A DNA stretch of 64,000 bases from Massilia sp. WG5 (GCF_001412595.2 NZ_CP012640.2:2976001-3040000), one strand, 5' to 3'; shown: positions 1 through 10,873, counted from the first letter of the stretch. The notes: generated by a model from the sequence alone, not told the origin. A program made the numbers and translations.

Positions 1-2106
<2,106 letters not shown>

Positions 2107-2433
2107 TTAACGCAATTCGAGCTCCAGGGCCGGCTTTTCGCCGTAGTCCTCGTAGCGCTCGTTGATGCCGATGATGCAGAAGGCCATCTCCTCGAGCACC
2201 TCTTCCGCGCGCTCGCGCATGGCGTCCGAGTGCAGCACGACGATGTGCAGGGTCTCGTCCGGCCCGAGGCGGACCTGGCTCATGCCGTCCTCGTCACGCA
2301 GGTAGCTCAGGCAATCGACCCAGGAATCCATGGTGTGCGGATAGGAATCCGGGAAGCCGAAGGCGCGCTGGCTCTCGGCATGGAAGCTTTCGGTGTCGAC
2401 GATTGCGGCGCCGTTCAGTTCGACGGTGGCCAT
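2107..2433 (-). CDS. Barstar-family protein, orphan
   Basis: A 108-residue cytoplasmic protein. The start at 2433 is chosen because AGGAGAAACACC directly precedes that ATG; the open frame runs further upstream but only through a dispersed repeat. The N-terminal half matches the barstar pattern: a short strand with NGAAI, then FPDSYPHTMDSWVDCLSYL, which corresponds to the P-x-x-Y-x-x-N-x-D-x-x-x-D-C-L core that inhibits barnase-type RNases. No ribonuclease gene lies next to it, so it may be a solitary immunity gene or a domesticated regulator. It sits between leuS and dapB on the same strand. The fold assignment is fairly confident; the partner is unknown. Confidence 0.75.
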   Translation of the reverse strand: MATVELNGAAIVDTESFHAESQRAFGFPDSYPHTMDSWVDCLSYLRDEDGMSQVRLGPDETLHIVVLHSDAMRERAEEVLEEMAFCIIGINERYEDYGEKPALELELR

Positions 2434-2465
2434 GGTGTTTCTCCTAATGCGAACGGATATGACAC

Positions 2466-2542
2466 CGTCGTCCCCGCGAAGGCGGGGATCCAAGTTCGAG
2501 GCGGACTGCACAACTTGGGTTCCCGCCGGCGCGGGAACGACG
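2466..2542. repeat. Dispersed GC-rich palindromic repeat, copy A (paired form)
   Basis: Two head-to-head halves: CGTCGTCCCCGCGAAGGCGG and following bases at 2466-2496, and the mirrored AACTTGGGTTCCCGCC half at 2512-2542, separated by about 15 bases. Each half is an internal palindrome (CCCGC..GCGGG) and together they form a larger one. The same design recurs near 26362, 35289 and 50839 (half copy), always between genes. It is REP-like; it could act as a transcript-end hairpin between dapB and the barstar gene. Confidence 0.8.
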
Positions 2543-2601
2543 GTTTTTCGTGGTGTGGCCAGTATGCCAGCAGTCTGCCGGCCAAGCCGTACAGTTCGGC
2601 T

Positions 2602-3423
2602 TCAGGCCTTCAGGCCCAGCACATCCTGCATGTCGTACAGCCCGGTCTGCTTGTCGGCCAGGAAGCGCGCGGCGCGCAGCGAACCCTGGGCGTAGCTGAC
2701 GCGGCTGCTCGATTTGTGGCTGATCTCGATGCGCTCGCCGATGCCGGCGAACAGCACGGTGTGGTCGCCGACGATGTCGCCGCCGCGCACGGTGGCGAAG
2801 CCGATGGTCGACGGATCGCGCTCGCCGGTCACGCCTTCGCGGCCGTAGACGGCGCAATCCTTCAAATCGCGGCCCAGGGCGTCGGCGATGACCTCGCCCA
2901 TCTTCAGCGCGGTGCCGGACGGGGCGTCGACCTTGTGGCGGTGGTGGGCTTCGATGATCTCGATGTCATAGCCTTCCGAGAAATTCTTCGCCGCCAGTTC
3001 CAGCAGCTTCAGCGTGACGTTCACGCCGATGCTCATGTTCGGCGCGAACACGATCGCGGTCTTCTCGGCGGCGGCGCGGATCGCGGCCTTGCCGGCTTCA
3101 TCGAAACCGGTGGTGCCGATGATCATCTTGATGCCGTGCTCGGCGCAGTACGCGAGGTGCTGCAGCGTGCCTTCCGGGCGGGTGAAGTCGATCAGGTACT
3201 GGGCGCCGGCCAGGCCCTGGGCCAGGTCGGAGCGGATCGTCACGCCGGTCAGCTGGCCCGAGAAGGCGCCGGCATCGGAATTGATGAAGGGATTGCCTTC
3301 GCGGTCGAGCGCGCCGGCGAGCGTGGCGTCGGGCGCGGCGGCAATGGTTTCGATCAGCATGCGGCCCATGCGGCCGCTGGCGCCGGCGACGGCGATGAGC
3401 AAGGGAGTAATGCGTTGCGTCAT
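2602..3423 (-). CDS. dapB: 4-hydroxy-tetrahydrodipicolinate reductase
   Basis: NAD(P)H-dependent reductase of the lysine/diaminopimelate pathway, acting after DapA in the cytoplasm and supplying both lysine and peptidoglycan precursors. The 273-residue length is normal. The nucleotide-binding motif GASGRMG is at residues 14-20, and the catalytic signature [13 protein letters not shown] (H160, H161, K164) defines the family. The C-terminal strand region [15 protein letters not shown] is also typical. It follows bamE by four bases on the same strand and is probably cotranscribed with it; copy A of the dispersed repeat lies just downstream. Confidence 0.97.
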   Translation of the reverse strand: MTQRITPLLIAVAGASGRMGRMLIETIAAAPDATLAGALDREGNPFINSDAGAFSGQLTGVTIRSDLAQGLAGAQYLIDFTRPEGTLQHLAYCAEHGIKMIIGTTGFDEAGKAAIRAAAEKTAIVFAPNMSIGVNVTLKLLELAAKNFSEGYDIEIIEAHHRHKVDAPSGTALKMGEVIADALGRDLKDCAVYGREGVTGERDPSTIGFATVRGGDIVGDHTVLFAGIGERIEISHKSSSRVSYAQGSLRAARFLADKQTGLYDMQDVLGLKA

Positions 3424-3427
3424 GGTC

Positions 3428-4045
3428 TTACTCCCCGCCGCGCTTGGCCGCTTCTTCGCGCTTGCGCTTCAGTTCGTCGAGCGATTCCTGCTCGGTCTTG
3501 GTCTCGTACTTCGAGATGCCGATCAGGCGCGAGATGTATTCGCGTTCGGTCGGCAGGTTGCCGCCGTCGATCTTGGCCAGCAGGTTGTCCTTGAAGTAGA
3601 CGGTGACGCGGCTGGTGGTCAGCTCGCCGTTGCCGCGCGCGAGGTAGAACGGGTAGTCCCAGCGGTCGGCGTGGAAGACGTCGGTCAGCAGCGGGGTGCC
3701 GAGGATGAACTTGACCTGGTCGCGGGTCTGGCCGAGCTTCAGCTGGCTCAGCATTTCCTCGGATACGAAATTACCCTGCTGAATGTCCGGACGATAGGGC
3801 GAGAAGAACCACAGGAATTTATGCAGCTTGGTGACGGTGGTCGTCTGCGCGCCCGAATTCGCGATCGCCGCGGACTTGTCGGCATCGGCGGCGACCGCGG
3901 CCGGCGCGGTGCTCACCGGTGCTGCCGGCTTGGTCTGGTTACGCCAGGATGCGCAACCGGAGACCGCCATGGTCGTGACGGCGAGACCGGCCACGAGCGC
4001 GGCCCGGGCGTGGGAACGATGGAAAACGGCATTCATGACGCGCAT
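3428..4045 (-). CDS. bamE: Outer-membrane assembly lipoprotein BamE
   Basis: Accessory lipoprotein of the BAM complex that inserts beta-barrel proteins into the outer membrane. The start at 4045 is preferred because AAGG lies six bases upstream; an in-frame ATG at 4036 is the alternative. A signal peptide ends in the lipobox VSGC, giving a lipidated cysteine. The SmpA/OmlA domain follows, with [24 protein letters not shown] and the DRWDYPFYL core. The protein is longer than Escherichia coli BamE because of an Ala/Pro-rich linker after the lipobox and a charged C-terminal tail ([11 protein letters not shown]), as is common in beta-proteobacteria. It is divergent from fur and leads into dapB. 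Confidence 0.93.
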   Translation of the reverse strand: MRVMNAVFHRSHARAALVAGLAVTTMAVSGCASWRNQTKPAAPVSTAPAAVAADADKSAAIANSGAQTTTVTKLHKFLWFFSPYRPDIQQGNFVSEEMLSQLKLGQTRDQVKFILGTPLLTDVFHADRWDYPFYLARGNGELTTSRVTVYFKDNLLAKIDGGNLPTEREYISRLIGISKYETKTEQESLDELKRKREEAAKRGGE

Positions 4046-4145
4046 ATCTAACCTTAAAATCGAACGACTTTTGATTGGGTGGAGCTGCAAAACGCTATAT
4101 CATAAAGCACTCCGCACATCTCAGCCCATCTAAGAGTAACAAAAC

Positions 4146-4574
4146 ATGAGCAACAACCCAACCGACCTGAAGGCCAGCGGCCTCAAAGCGACACTGCCGC
4201 GGCTGAAAATCCTGGAGATCTTCCAGAACAGTACGGTGCGGCATTTGACGGCGGAAGATGTCTATAAAACCCTGCTGAACGAGAGCATGGACGTGGGCCT
4301 GGCGACGGTGTACCGCGTGCTGACCCAGTTCGAGCAGGCCGGCCTCCTGAATCGCAATCACTTTGAAACCGGCAAGGCCATCTACGAGCTGAACGCCGGC
4401 TCGCACCACGACCACCTGGTCTGCCTGGACTGCGGCCACGTCGAAGAGTTCTACGACGAAGAAATCGAAAGCCGCCAGCAGAAGATCGCCCTGGAACGCG
4501 GCTTCAAGATCGCCGAGCACGCCCTGGCCATCTACGGCAACTGCCAGAAGACCGACTGCCCCCACCGCCACTGA
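4146..4574 (+). CDS. fur: Ferric uptake regulator Fur
   Basis: Iron-responsive dimeric repressor of 142 residues. The winged-helix N-terminus contains [12 protein letters not shown] and the recognition helix [17 protein letters not shown]. The dimerisation/metal domain carries the regulatory HHDH cluster (87-90), the structural zinc cysteines C93 and C96, and a second CxxxxC pair at C133/C138. It is transcribed divergently from bamE, the standard beta/gamma-proteobacterial arrangement. Likely targets in this same window are the feoAB and bfd genes around 46 kb, where two Fur-box-like sequences lie. The ribosome-binding site is weak (GAGTAAC). Confidence 0.97.
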   Translation: MSNNPTDLKASGLKATLPRLKILEIFQNSTVRHLTAEDVYKTLLNESMDVGLATVYRVLTQFEQAGLLNRNHFETGKAIYELNAGSHHDHLVCLDCGHVEEFYDEEIESRQQKIALERGFKIAEHALAIYGNCQKTDCPHRH

Positions 4575-4650
4575 GGGGGAGCCTCGCAAACCCGCAGCCG
4601 CTCGCGACGGTTTTCGAGCCTCCGATACGCTAACTGATTTAATGTTTCAC

Positions 4651-5664
4651 TTACGAGTGGCTGAGCGCGTTCGACAGCAGCTTGGCCGTGATGTCGACGA
4701 TCGGGATCACACGCTCGTAGGCCATGCGGGTCGGGCCGATCACGCCCAGGGTGCCGACGATCTTGCCGTTCACCTCGTAGGGCGCGGTGACCACGCTCAT
4801 CTCGTCCATCGGCACCAGCTTGGATTCGCCGCCGATGAAGATCTGCACCCCGCCGGCCTTGCTGGAGACGTCCAGCAGCTGCATCAGGCCGGTTTTCTGC
4901 TCGAACATCTCGAACATCTGGCGCAGCGAGCTCATATTCGAGGAGAGGTCGCTCACCGACAGCAGGTTGCGCTCGCCGGCGATGACCATGTCGTCGGTTT
5001 CCTGCAGCGCCTCGCTGCCGGCGTCCACTGCGGATTGCATCAGGCGCGCCATGTTGTCGCTCAGCTGGCGCAGTTCGCCGGTCAGGCGCGCCCGCACCTG
5101 GTCGAAAGACAGGCCGGCAAAATTCTGGTTCAGGTAATTGGCCGACTGGGTCAGCTGGGACGGGCTGTAGTCGACGTCGGTCAGCAGCAGGCGGTTCTGG
5201 ACATCGCCGCGCGGGTCGACGATCACCAGCAGGATGCGCTTTTCCGACAGGCGCAGGAATTCGATCTGCTGGAACGCCGATTCGCGGCGCGGGCTCTGCA
5301 CCACGCCGGCGAACTGCGACAGCGACGACAGCATCTGCGCGGCGTTGGCGATTACCTTCTGCGGCTGGTGCGCGGGCAGGCGCATGCCGGCTTCGACGGC
5401 GTTCTCGTCGATCTGCCGCACGGTGAGCAGGGTGTCGACGAAGATGCGATAGCCGCGCGGCGTCGGGATCCGGCCGGCCGAGGTGTGCGGGCTGGCGACA
5501 TAGCCCATTTCTTCGAGGTCGGCCATGATGTTGCGGATCGTGGCCGGCGACAGGTCGAGGCCGGAAATCTTCGACAGCGCACGCGAGCCGACAGGCTGGC
5601 CGTCGGCGATATAGCGCTCGACGAGGGCTTTCAGCAGGGTTTGTGCACGGTTATCGAGTTGCAT
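4651..5664 (-). CDS. hrcA: Heat-inducible transcription repressor HrcA
   Basis: Repressor of class I heat-shock genes (groESL, dnaKJ), which binds CIRCE operators and is kept active by GroEL. Its 337 residues match the family. The N-terminal winged helix includes [22 protein letters not shown], followed by a GAF-like effector/dimerisation domain ending in a conserved [15 protein letters not shown] stretch. It is convergent with fur. No CIRCE inverted repeat is visible in the short upstream gap (5665-5726), so autoregulation is not evident here. The neighbours nadK and recN, often adjacent in related bacteria, are absent. Confidence 0.96.
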   Translation of the reverse strand: MQLDNRAQTLLKALVERYIADGQPVGSRALSKISGLDLSPATIRNIMADLEEMGYVASPHTSAGRIPTPRGYRIFVDTLLTVRQIDENAVEAGMRLPAHQPQKVIANAAQMLSSLSQFAGVVQSPRRESAFQQIEFLRLSEKRILLVIVDPRGDVQNRLLLTDVDYSPSQLTQSANYLNQNFAGLSFDQVRARLTGELRQLSDNMARLMQSAVDAGSEALQETDDMVIAGERNLLSVSDLSSNMSSLRQMFEMFEQKTGLMQLLDVSSKAGGVQIFIGGESKLVPMDEMSVVTAPYEVNGKIVGTLGVIGPTRMAYERVIPIVDITAKLLSNALSHS

Positions 5665-5726
5665 GGTTCACATTATGCACGTTAGCTTGCTGCATGGGGA
5701 GTCGGGCACTTTGCAGAGTCACTCTG

Positions 5727-6440
5727 TCAGTCGTGGGTGCGCTTGAGCCAATCCAGCAGCTCGTCGAAATTGCGCACGGTCGCGTCCGGCACGACGCCGT
5801 GCTCGACATCTTTCTGGCTGCCGTTCCGGTTCATCCACACGCCGCGCATGCCGATGTCCTGGGCGCCCTGCACGTCGAGCAGCACGTCGTCGCCGACATA
5901 GACCGCGTCCCATGGCGCCACGCCCAGCGTCTGGCAGGCGGCCAGGAAGATCGCCGGCTCGGGCTTGGCCACGCCCAGCTCGGGCGCCGACACGGAGGCC
6001 TTGAAATGGTGAGCCAGGCCGATCGTCTGCAGGTCGGCGTTGCCGTTCGTAATCGTCCCGAGCAATACCTTGCCCTTCAGGCGCAGCAGGCCCGGCACCA
6101 CATCGTCGTAGGGCACCACGGCATTGCGCGCGGCAAAGAACTCTCCCATCGCCAGCTCCACCTTGGCGCCATCCTCGCCAGCCTGCTGGAAGGCGGCGAG
6201 CAGGCCGGCGCGGCGCAGCTTGCCCAGGTCGAGCTGAAATGCCGGCTGTTGCGCCAGCAGTTCCAGGCGCGCCTGGCGCAGGCTGTCGATGGTGAACTGC
6301 TGGGCGACGCGCGGCGCGTGCTCGCGCAGCCAGGCAAACATGTTCTGCTCGGCCTGCAGGATCGCCGGGGCAATCGGCCACAGCGTATCGTCCAGGTCGA
6401 ACAGGATGGCCTTGGGCCATTCGCGTCGGGTCGTGGTCAT
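5727..6440 (-). CDS. HAD-superfamily hydrolase, subfamily IA
   Basis: A 237-residue phosphohydrolase of the haloacid-dehalogenase fold. Motif I is FDLDDT with the nucleophile Asp15 and acid/base Asp17; motif II is ITNGN; motif III is the lysine in KPEPAIF; motif IV is VGDDVLLD. The helical cap lies between motifs I and II, as in subfamily IA. The start at 6440 (MTTTRREWPK) best fits homologue lengths, though none of the candidate starts (6440, 6470, a TTG at 6494) has a good ribosome-binding site. Its substrate is not predictable; phosphoglycolate-like or nucleotide phosphatases are possible. Confidence 0.88.
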   Translation of the reverse strand: MTTTRREWPKAILFDLDDTLWPIAPAILQAEQNMFAWLREHAPRVAQQFTIDSLRQARLELLAQQPAFQLDLGKLRRAGLLAAFQQAGEDGAKVELAMGEFFAARNAVVPYDDVVPGLLRLKGKVLLGTITNGNADLQTIGLAHHFKASVSAPELGVAKPEPAIFLAACQTLGVAPWDAVYVGDDVLLDVQGAQDIGMRGVWMNRNGSQKDVEHGVVPDATVRNFDELLDWLKRTHD

Positions 6441-6628
6441 ATTGGAAATAGAGGGAGGCCATTCAAGCATAGCGAGGCCGGCCGTGAAAAGCAACGCACA
6501 GACGTCGTTACACCGTGATACAAAGGCAAATGAGGCTGCGGCTTGGCAAATGCTCTAAAATGTCGGGCAATATTCTACTCAGCGGTGCCGCCGGTCTTCC
6601 GTGCGCCATCTCGTCCAACGGAGATTCT

Positions 6629-7246
6629 ATGAAGAGTTCGACCCTGTATGCCGGCGCCGCGCTGGCATGCGCTCTTGGCCTGTCCGCCTGCGGCGGCGGT
6701 AGCGGCGACCTGCCCCTGACCGTAACGATCGCCGGCGGCGTGACCAAGGACGGCCTGGTTCTGGTTAACAAGAGCAATGGCGACGAGAAGGCCGTGCCGG
6801 CCGGCACCGCCAGCGTCCAGTTCAGCAAATTCCTGTCGACTGACGACGAATTCAACATCGACACCAAGAGCCTGCCGTCGAACGTCAGCGGCTGCACGAT
6901 CACCAACGGCAAGGCGCGCGCCAACTATTACACGGTCTACACCGTCGTGCCGACGGTCTTCTGCACGATCAAGACCCATCCGCTGTCGGTCGCGGTGAAT
7001 GGCCTGACCGGCGCCGGCCTGGTGCTGGTGAACGGTTCGGATCGCAAGCCGGTGACCGCGGTCGATACCAACGGCGCGCAAGTAAACGTCGCGATGGCGG
7101 AAATTCCGGAAGACGGCCCGTACGGCGTGACTGTCCTGACGCAGCCGGATACCCAGACCTGCACGATCAACGGCGGCAGCGGCACCATGACCGCGACCGG
7201 TCCGAGCACCACGCCCGTGGTCGCCTGCGGTCCCAAGACCCAATAA
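6629..7246 (+). CDS. Secreted lipoprotein with repeated GLVLVN motif (paralogue 1)
   Basis: A 205-residue predicted lipoprotein; GGAG lies five bases before the ATG. The signal peptide ends in LSACGGG, a lipobox followed by a Gly linker. Two similar beta-rich units follow, each opening with a GLVLVN phrase (GLVLVNKSNGD and later GAGLVLVNGSDRKPV); the second leads into GVTVLTQPDTQTCTI. Cysteines sit at equivalent places in the units, suggesting an Ig-like fold with disulfides. The downstream gene is a diverged paralogue 15 bases away, so the pair probably arose by tandem duplication and forms an operon. The function is unknown; cell-surface location is inferred. Confidence 0.8.
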   Translation: MKSSTLYAGAALACALGLSACGGGSGDLPLTVTIAGGVTKDGLVLVNKSNGDEKAVPAGTASVQFSKFLSTDDEFNIDTKSLPSNVSGCTITNGKARANYYTVYTVVPTVFCTIKTHPLSVAVNGLTGAGLVLVNGSDRKPVTAVDTNGAQVNVAMAEIPEDGPYGVTVLTQPDTQTCTINGGSGTMTATGPSTTPVVACGPKTQ

Positions 7247-7261
7247 TCTGGAGAGTAAAGT

Positions 7262-7954
7262 ATGAAGTTCCACCTCGTGCGCCCGGCCCTGGTCCTGGCT
7301 TCGTCCCTGCTTCTGGCCTCCTGCGGCGGCGGCGGCGGCAGTGAGAGCTATCAGGTCAAGGTGACGGTCTCGAACCTCCTGTATCCGGGCCTGGTCCTGA
7401 CGACCAACGGCATGGAGCTCTCCGTGCCCGTGCCCGCCAAGGCCGGCGATCAGCAAGTCGCGTATTTCCCGAAAGGCCTCGACTACGGCACCTACTACGA
7501 CGTCGTGCCGAAGGGCGGCACCGCCGCCGCCGGCACCGGCGCGCAGCCAGCGCACCAGACTTGCGTCACCGCCGGTTATCCGCGCGAATACGGCACGGCC
7601 GGCCAGACCGCCTCGCTCGAGTCGGCGCGCACGCCGGCGATCGAAGTGTTCTACACCTGCTCCGTGAAAACCTATCCGCTGAAAGGCACGATCACCGGCC
7701 TGACTGCCGGTAACCTGACCCTGATTAACGGCAGCAACAGCCAGGTCACCATCGCCGGCAGCACGACCACCAGCCCGCTGCCGTTCTCGCTGCCGAATAA
7801 CGTTCCCTACAACACGAGCTTCGGCGTAACCGTGCTGACCCAGCCGGATGGCTTCACCTGCACCGTCGCAAACGGCGTCGGCGTGATGCTGGACGCTCAG
7901 GAAGCGGCGGGCGGTGTCACCGATATCGCCGTGACCTGCACTCCGAACACCTGA
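7262..7954 (+). CDS. Secreted lipoprotein with repeated LVL-N motif (paralogue 2)
   Basis: A 230-residue predicted lipoprotein starting after TGGAGAGTAAAGT. The lipobox is LLASCGGGGG. The C-terminal unit (GLTAGNLTLINGSNS, then GVTVLTQPDGFTCTV) is clearly related to the preceding gene; the N-terminal unit (LLYPGLVLTTNGMELSV) is more diverged and has an insertion rich in Gly/Ala. The two genes read in the same direction with a short spacer and are probably coexpressed. The first of two terminator-bearing repeat units follows about 75 bases downstream. I do not recognise a characterised family; such repeats occur in secreted proteins of Oxalobacteraceae. Confidence 0.8.
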   Translation: MKFHLVRPALVLASSLLLASCGGGGGSESYQVKVTVSNLLYPGLVLTTNGMELSVPVPAKAGDQQVAYFPKGLDYGTYYDVVPKGGTAAAGTGAQPAHQTCVTAGYPREYGTAGQTASLESARTPAIEVFYTCSVKTYPLKGTITGLTAGNLTLINGSNSQVTIAGSTTTSPLPFSLPNNVPYNTSFGVTVLTQPDGFTCTVANGVGVMLDAQEAAGGVTDIAVTCTPNT

Positions 7955-8027
7955 TCCAGGCGGAGGTAGTTTCGGAGGAGATATTTCTGTTTTGTATGTC
8001 GAGCATATGAAACAAAAATTGGACGAA

Positions 8028-8119
8028 TATGCTGTAGTGCAGCATACTGCTCCTGTCTCCTCCAACTCTCCTCAGAAAAGAATTGGATTTAAGCCCGCCT
8101 CAACAGCGGGCTTTTTTTT
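8028..8119 (+). ncRNA. Candidate small RNA or terminator unit, copy 1
   Basis: Order of elements: the palindrome TATGCTGTAGTGCAGCATA (8028-8046), a pyrimidine-rich unpaired stretch CCTGTCTCCTCCAACTCTCC containing CCTCC (anti-Shine-Dalgarno-like), then an intrinsic terminator (8091-8119: AAGCCCGC, loop, GCGGGCTT, run of T). A promoter-like pair TTGGAC (8019-8024) and CATACT (8043-8048) with an 18-base spacer would make an RNA of about 65 bases. The unit is repeated almost exactly at 8737. Alternatively it could be just the 3' end of the lipoprotein transcript. The structure is seen; RNA function is inferred. Confidence 0.5.
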
Positions 8120-8121
8120 GT

Positions 8122-8720
8122 GCCGCGCAGGGAGTTTTGAACTGCCGCACCCTCCCCTGCCCGTCGGGCCACCCCTACGTCACTGCCGATGAGCGGTTCG
8201 CCCTTCGCGCCTTTACCAGTGTCGGATAATGCCTAGGCGGCTTGACAGCTTTCAGAAGACAGCTTCCTTTTCGACGCGCCGTGAAACCGCATGTCATTCC
8301 TGTGCTCCACCGGTTCATTACGTCAGCGAATCCCTTCTCTTACTGCAGTGGCAACGATCGCAGCAGCCACTTGCACGCCACTTCAGGCAGCGCAAGCAGG
8401 TCACGAAGCGCCAAAAAACTTGGCCTGCCTAATCCAGTCACTGTCATTGACATAGGTTGCACTCAAGTCTTTATCAAAGGACCGCGTCAAGCGGTAATTT
8501 CTGGAATGGATTCTTCTTCAACGCCGCAAGAACGCAATCTGCAAAAAACCATAGCGTTGAGCGGCCTTGGGACAAGCGTCAAAAATGCTGGAGTCCGTAA
8601 GCGACGAAAAATGTTGCAGATATCGCCGAACCACTAGCGATCAGGACAAAGAAACCAAGGCTTACATTACTGCGTTAATTTCTTGATAAACATGTTTGTT
8701 TCTTATATCAAATATTCGAA
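8122..8720. other. Spacer between the duplicated units, no convincing gene
   Basis: About 600 bases with more AT and less third-position GC bias than the surrounding genes. A 131-codon open frame (8242-8637, plus strand) exists but has no ribosome-binding site, no recognisable domain and an amino-acid make-up unlike its neighbours, so I do not call it a gene. I see no tRNA, transposase fragment or inverted-repeat ends. It may be decayed DNA left between two copies of the flanking repeat. Confidence 0.5.
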
Positions 8721-8736
8721 ACGAAAATTGGACGAT

Positions 8737-8830
8737 TATGCTGTAGCGCAGCATACTGCTTCCTGTCTCCTCCAACTCTCCTCAGAAAAGAATTGGATTT
8801 AAGCCCGCCTCAACAGCGGGCTTTTTTTTT
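8737..8830 (+). ncRNA. Candidate small RNA or terminator unit, copy 2
   Basis: Second copy of the 8028 unit. The palindrome is conserved (8737-8755) with a single change, T to C, in its centre. From 8761 to 8828 the sequence is identical to 8051-8118, and a one-base insertion (TGCTTCC against TGCTCC) lies between the two blocks. The promoter-like TTGGAC (8728-8733) and CATACT (8752-8757) keep their 18-base spacing, and the upstream GAAAC..AAAATTGGACGA block is also shared. Conservation of the upstream part, not only the terminator, argues that each unit is transcribed independently. Confidence 0.5.
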
Positions 8831-8852
8831 CGTCTCTTTCATCAGGCAGGCA

Positions 8853-9053
8853 TTACAGCGCGGCTTTCTCTGCGGCCGTCAGGCGCTTGGCCGTCACCTT
8901 CACCACCGCCATCGGCGCGCCCTCGACCGACACCCGGACCTGGGCCTCATGACGCACGCGGGCGGTCTCGCCGGCGGCGCTGGCCACGCTGGTGATACAG
9001 GTCAGGAAGGCGGCTGCCAGGAAGATCGCTTCCATGTTTTTCATGATGTTCAT
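8853..9053 (-). CDS. Small secreted protein, hypothetical
   Basis: A 66-residue protein with a good ribosome-binding site (GGAGAACCGAC before the ATG). Residues 1-26 form a signal peptide (MNIMKNMEAIFLAAAFLTC, ending in VASAAG). The mature part is about 40 residues, with a basic beta-like segment (RVRHEAQVRVSVEG) and an AAEKAAL tail. It faces the second repeat unit, whose terminator could serve it from the other side. No family is recognised; export to the periplasm is likely. Confidence 0.65.
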   Translation of the reverse strand: MNIMKNMEAIFLAAAFLTCITSVASAAGETARVRHEAQVRVSVEGAPMAVVKVTAKRLTAAEKAAL

Positions 9054-9282
9054 GTCGGTTCTCCGTCGGGTGATTGCGTTGCGTTTTGTCTTTCGATGGT
9101 GTCACTGTAGGCGCCTGCGTCCTCACCTTCCAGCGGACTGCGACGAACTGCGGAAAACGCGGGATGGACGCCCAAAAACCGGGACTATGCGTTGCGCCGG
9201 CCGCCCTTTACGCATGAGAACGCTCAACAGCGCATCCGCCTGTGCTCGCCATACTCGACGGCGGCACACATGCGGAGGCGGA

Positions 9283-10092
9283 ATGAGGCGGGAGAACTTT
9301 CTAAAACTGGATTCCGGTGCGGCGACCGGCGTGGCCGGCACGGTCCTCGGCTGGAACCGGCTGGCCCTGCAGGCGCTCCGCAGGGCGCAGCCCAGCCCGC
9401 CGATGGCGGCGCGTGCGCTTGCGCTGCTGCACACCTACATGTACAACGCCTGGGCGGCCTACGACGACGATGCGCGCCAGACCGTCCACGGGGTGGCGGT
9501 GCGGCTGCCCCGCGCCGAACGCAGCGCGGCCAGCAAGGCCAGCGCCATGAGCCACGCGGCCCACCACTTGCTGGCTGGCCGCTTGCCGGCGCAGCAAGCC
9601 ATCTTCGATGCGTGGATGCGCGGGCTGGACCTGGACCCGGCGGCGCCGGGCGATGCCTTGACGCCGACCGGCATCGGCCGCGCCCAGGCCCTTGCCATGC
9701 TCGACTTCTGCCGCCGCAGCGGCCCCGGCCGGCAGGGCGGCCTGCTTGCCGAACGCCTGGCCGGCGCCGCGGCCGCGGCGCCGCAAGACCTGCCGCCGGT
9801 GGTCGAGCCGGCGCCCGGCCGCTGGTGCCTGCCGGCCCACCTGCTGTCCGAACACGACGGCTACAGCGACGACCAGGACGTGCGCCTGTTCTTCGCGCTC
9901 GCCAATGCGCTGGCCGATGCCGCCACGCTCACGCTGCAGGGGAGCGTCGGCGCGGCCGCAGTCGAAGTGATCAGGCGATTTTCCGGCGACAGCCGCTTCA
10001 GGGCCGCCGATTCGGCAGGCCAGGAACTGGGGAGGAAGGCCGGCGCGCACGCCTTCGAGCGCGCGCGCCGCTACTGGGAAGGCGCCTTATGA
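9283..10092 (+). CDS. Vanadium haloperoxidase-like N-terminal domain protein, short
   Basis: A 269-residue protein starting 4 bases after GGAGG. Residues 20-61 ([20 protein letters not shown], then [20 protein letters not shown]) match the start of bacterial vanadium-dependent haloperoxidase/PAP2-like proteins, which normally run 400-600 residues and carry the vanadate-binding Arg and His residues in the C-terminal half. That half is missing here: the frame ends shortly after an all-alpha segment ([16 protein letters not shown]). It is either a truncated gene or a family of stand-alone N-terminal domains. Its last 6 bases overlap the 3' end of the convergent rsmA. Confidence 0.6.
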   Translation: MRRENFLKLDSGAATGVAGTVLGWNRLALQALRRAQPSPPMAARALALLHTYMYNAWAAYDDDARQTVHGVAVRLPRAERSAASKASAMSHAAHHLLAGRLPAQQAIFDAWMRGLDLDPAAPGDALTPTGIGRAQALAMLDFCRRSGPGRQGGLLAERLAGAAAAAPQDLPPVVEPAPGRWCLPAHLLSEHDGYSDDQDVRLFFALANALADAATLTLQGSVGAAAVEVIRRFSGDSRFRAADSAGQELGRKAGAHAFERARRYWEGAL

Positions 10093-10866
10093 AACCGGCT
10101 TGAGGATGTTGGACAGGGCCACGTACTGCTCCAGCCCGACCGCTTCCGGGCGCGCGCCCGGATCGATGCCGGCATCGACCAGCTGCTGCTCGGTGAACAT
10201 GCCGGCCACGCAGTTCTTGATGACCTTGCGCCGTTGCGAAAAGGCCTTGGCCACCACCGCTTCGAGCGTGGCGGCATCGGCCGGCAGTTGCCGCTTGGTC
10301 GGCGCCATGCGCACGATCGCCGACTCCACCTGCGGCGGCGGATCGAAGGCGGTGGGCGGCACCACGAACAGCATCGCCATGTCGTAACGCCATTGCAGCA
10401 TCACGGACAGGCGGCTGTAGGCCTTGGTGCCGGGCTCGGCCACCATGCGCTCCACCACTTCCTTCTGCAGCATGAAGTGCTGGTCCTCGATCAGGTGGGC
10501 ATACTCGGCCAGGTGGAACAGCAGCGGGCTCGAGATGTTGTACGGCAGGTTGCCGACCACGCGCAGCTTCTTTCCTTCCGGGACCGGGATCGATCCAAAA
10601 TCGAATTTCAGGGCGTCGCCGGAGTGGATCGTCAGGCGTTCGCGCGGCCAGGCTTTTTCCAGGCGCGCCACCAGGTCGCGGTCCAGTTCGACCACGTGCA
10701 TGTGGTCGAGTTCCTTCAGCAGCAGCGAGGTCATCGCCGCCAGGCCGGGGCCGATCTCGACCATGGTGTCGCCTTTGCGGGGACCGATCGCGTCGATGAT
10801 GTTATAGAGGACTTGGTCGTCGGTCAGGAAGTTCTGGCCGAAGCGCTTGCGGGCTACGTGTTTCAT
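10087..10866 (-). CDS. rsmA: 16S rRNA (adenine1518-N6/adenine1519-N6)-dimethyltransferase
   Basis: KsgA/RsmA dimethylates the two adjacent adenines in the 3' hairpin of 16S rRNA during late 30S maturation. The 259-residue protein begins with the typical [12 protein letters not shown]-binding motif I is [15 protein letters not shown], the acidic loop is VVELDRDL, and the catalytic motif IV is [14 protein letters not shown]. It is the last gene of lptD-surA-pdxA-rsmA, seven bases after pdxA, the arrangement widely conserved in proteobacteria. Its 3' end overlaps the convergent gene at 9283-10092 by 6 bases. Confidence 0.97.
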   Translation of the reverse strand: MKHVARKRFGQNFLTDDQVLYNIIDAIGPRKGDTMVEIGPGLAAMTSLLLKELDHMHVVELDRDLVARLEKAWPRERLTIHSGDALKFDFGSIPVPEGKKLRVVGNLPYNISSPLLFHLAEYAHLIEDQHFMLQKEVVERMVAEPGTKAYSRLSVMLQWRYDMAMLFVVPPTAFDPPPQVESAIVRMAPTKRQLPADAATLEAVVAKAFSQRRKVIKNCVAGMFTEQQLVDAGIDPGARPEAVGLEQYVALSNILKPVS

Positions 10867-10873
10867 AAGATTC

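Noticed and set aside
2466..2542. Dispersed palindromes considered as a CRISPR array
   Set aside because: The copies are scattered over 48 kb as one or two halves; there is no regular spacer series and no cas gene.
8242..8637. 131-codon open frame between the duplicated units
   Set aside because: No ribosome-binding site, no homology that I recognise, and no codon bias like the neighbours.
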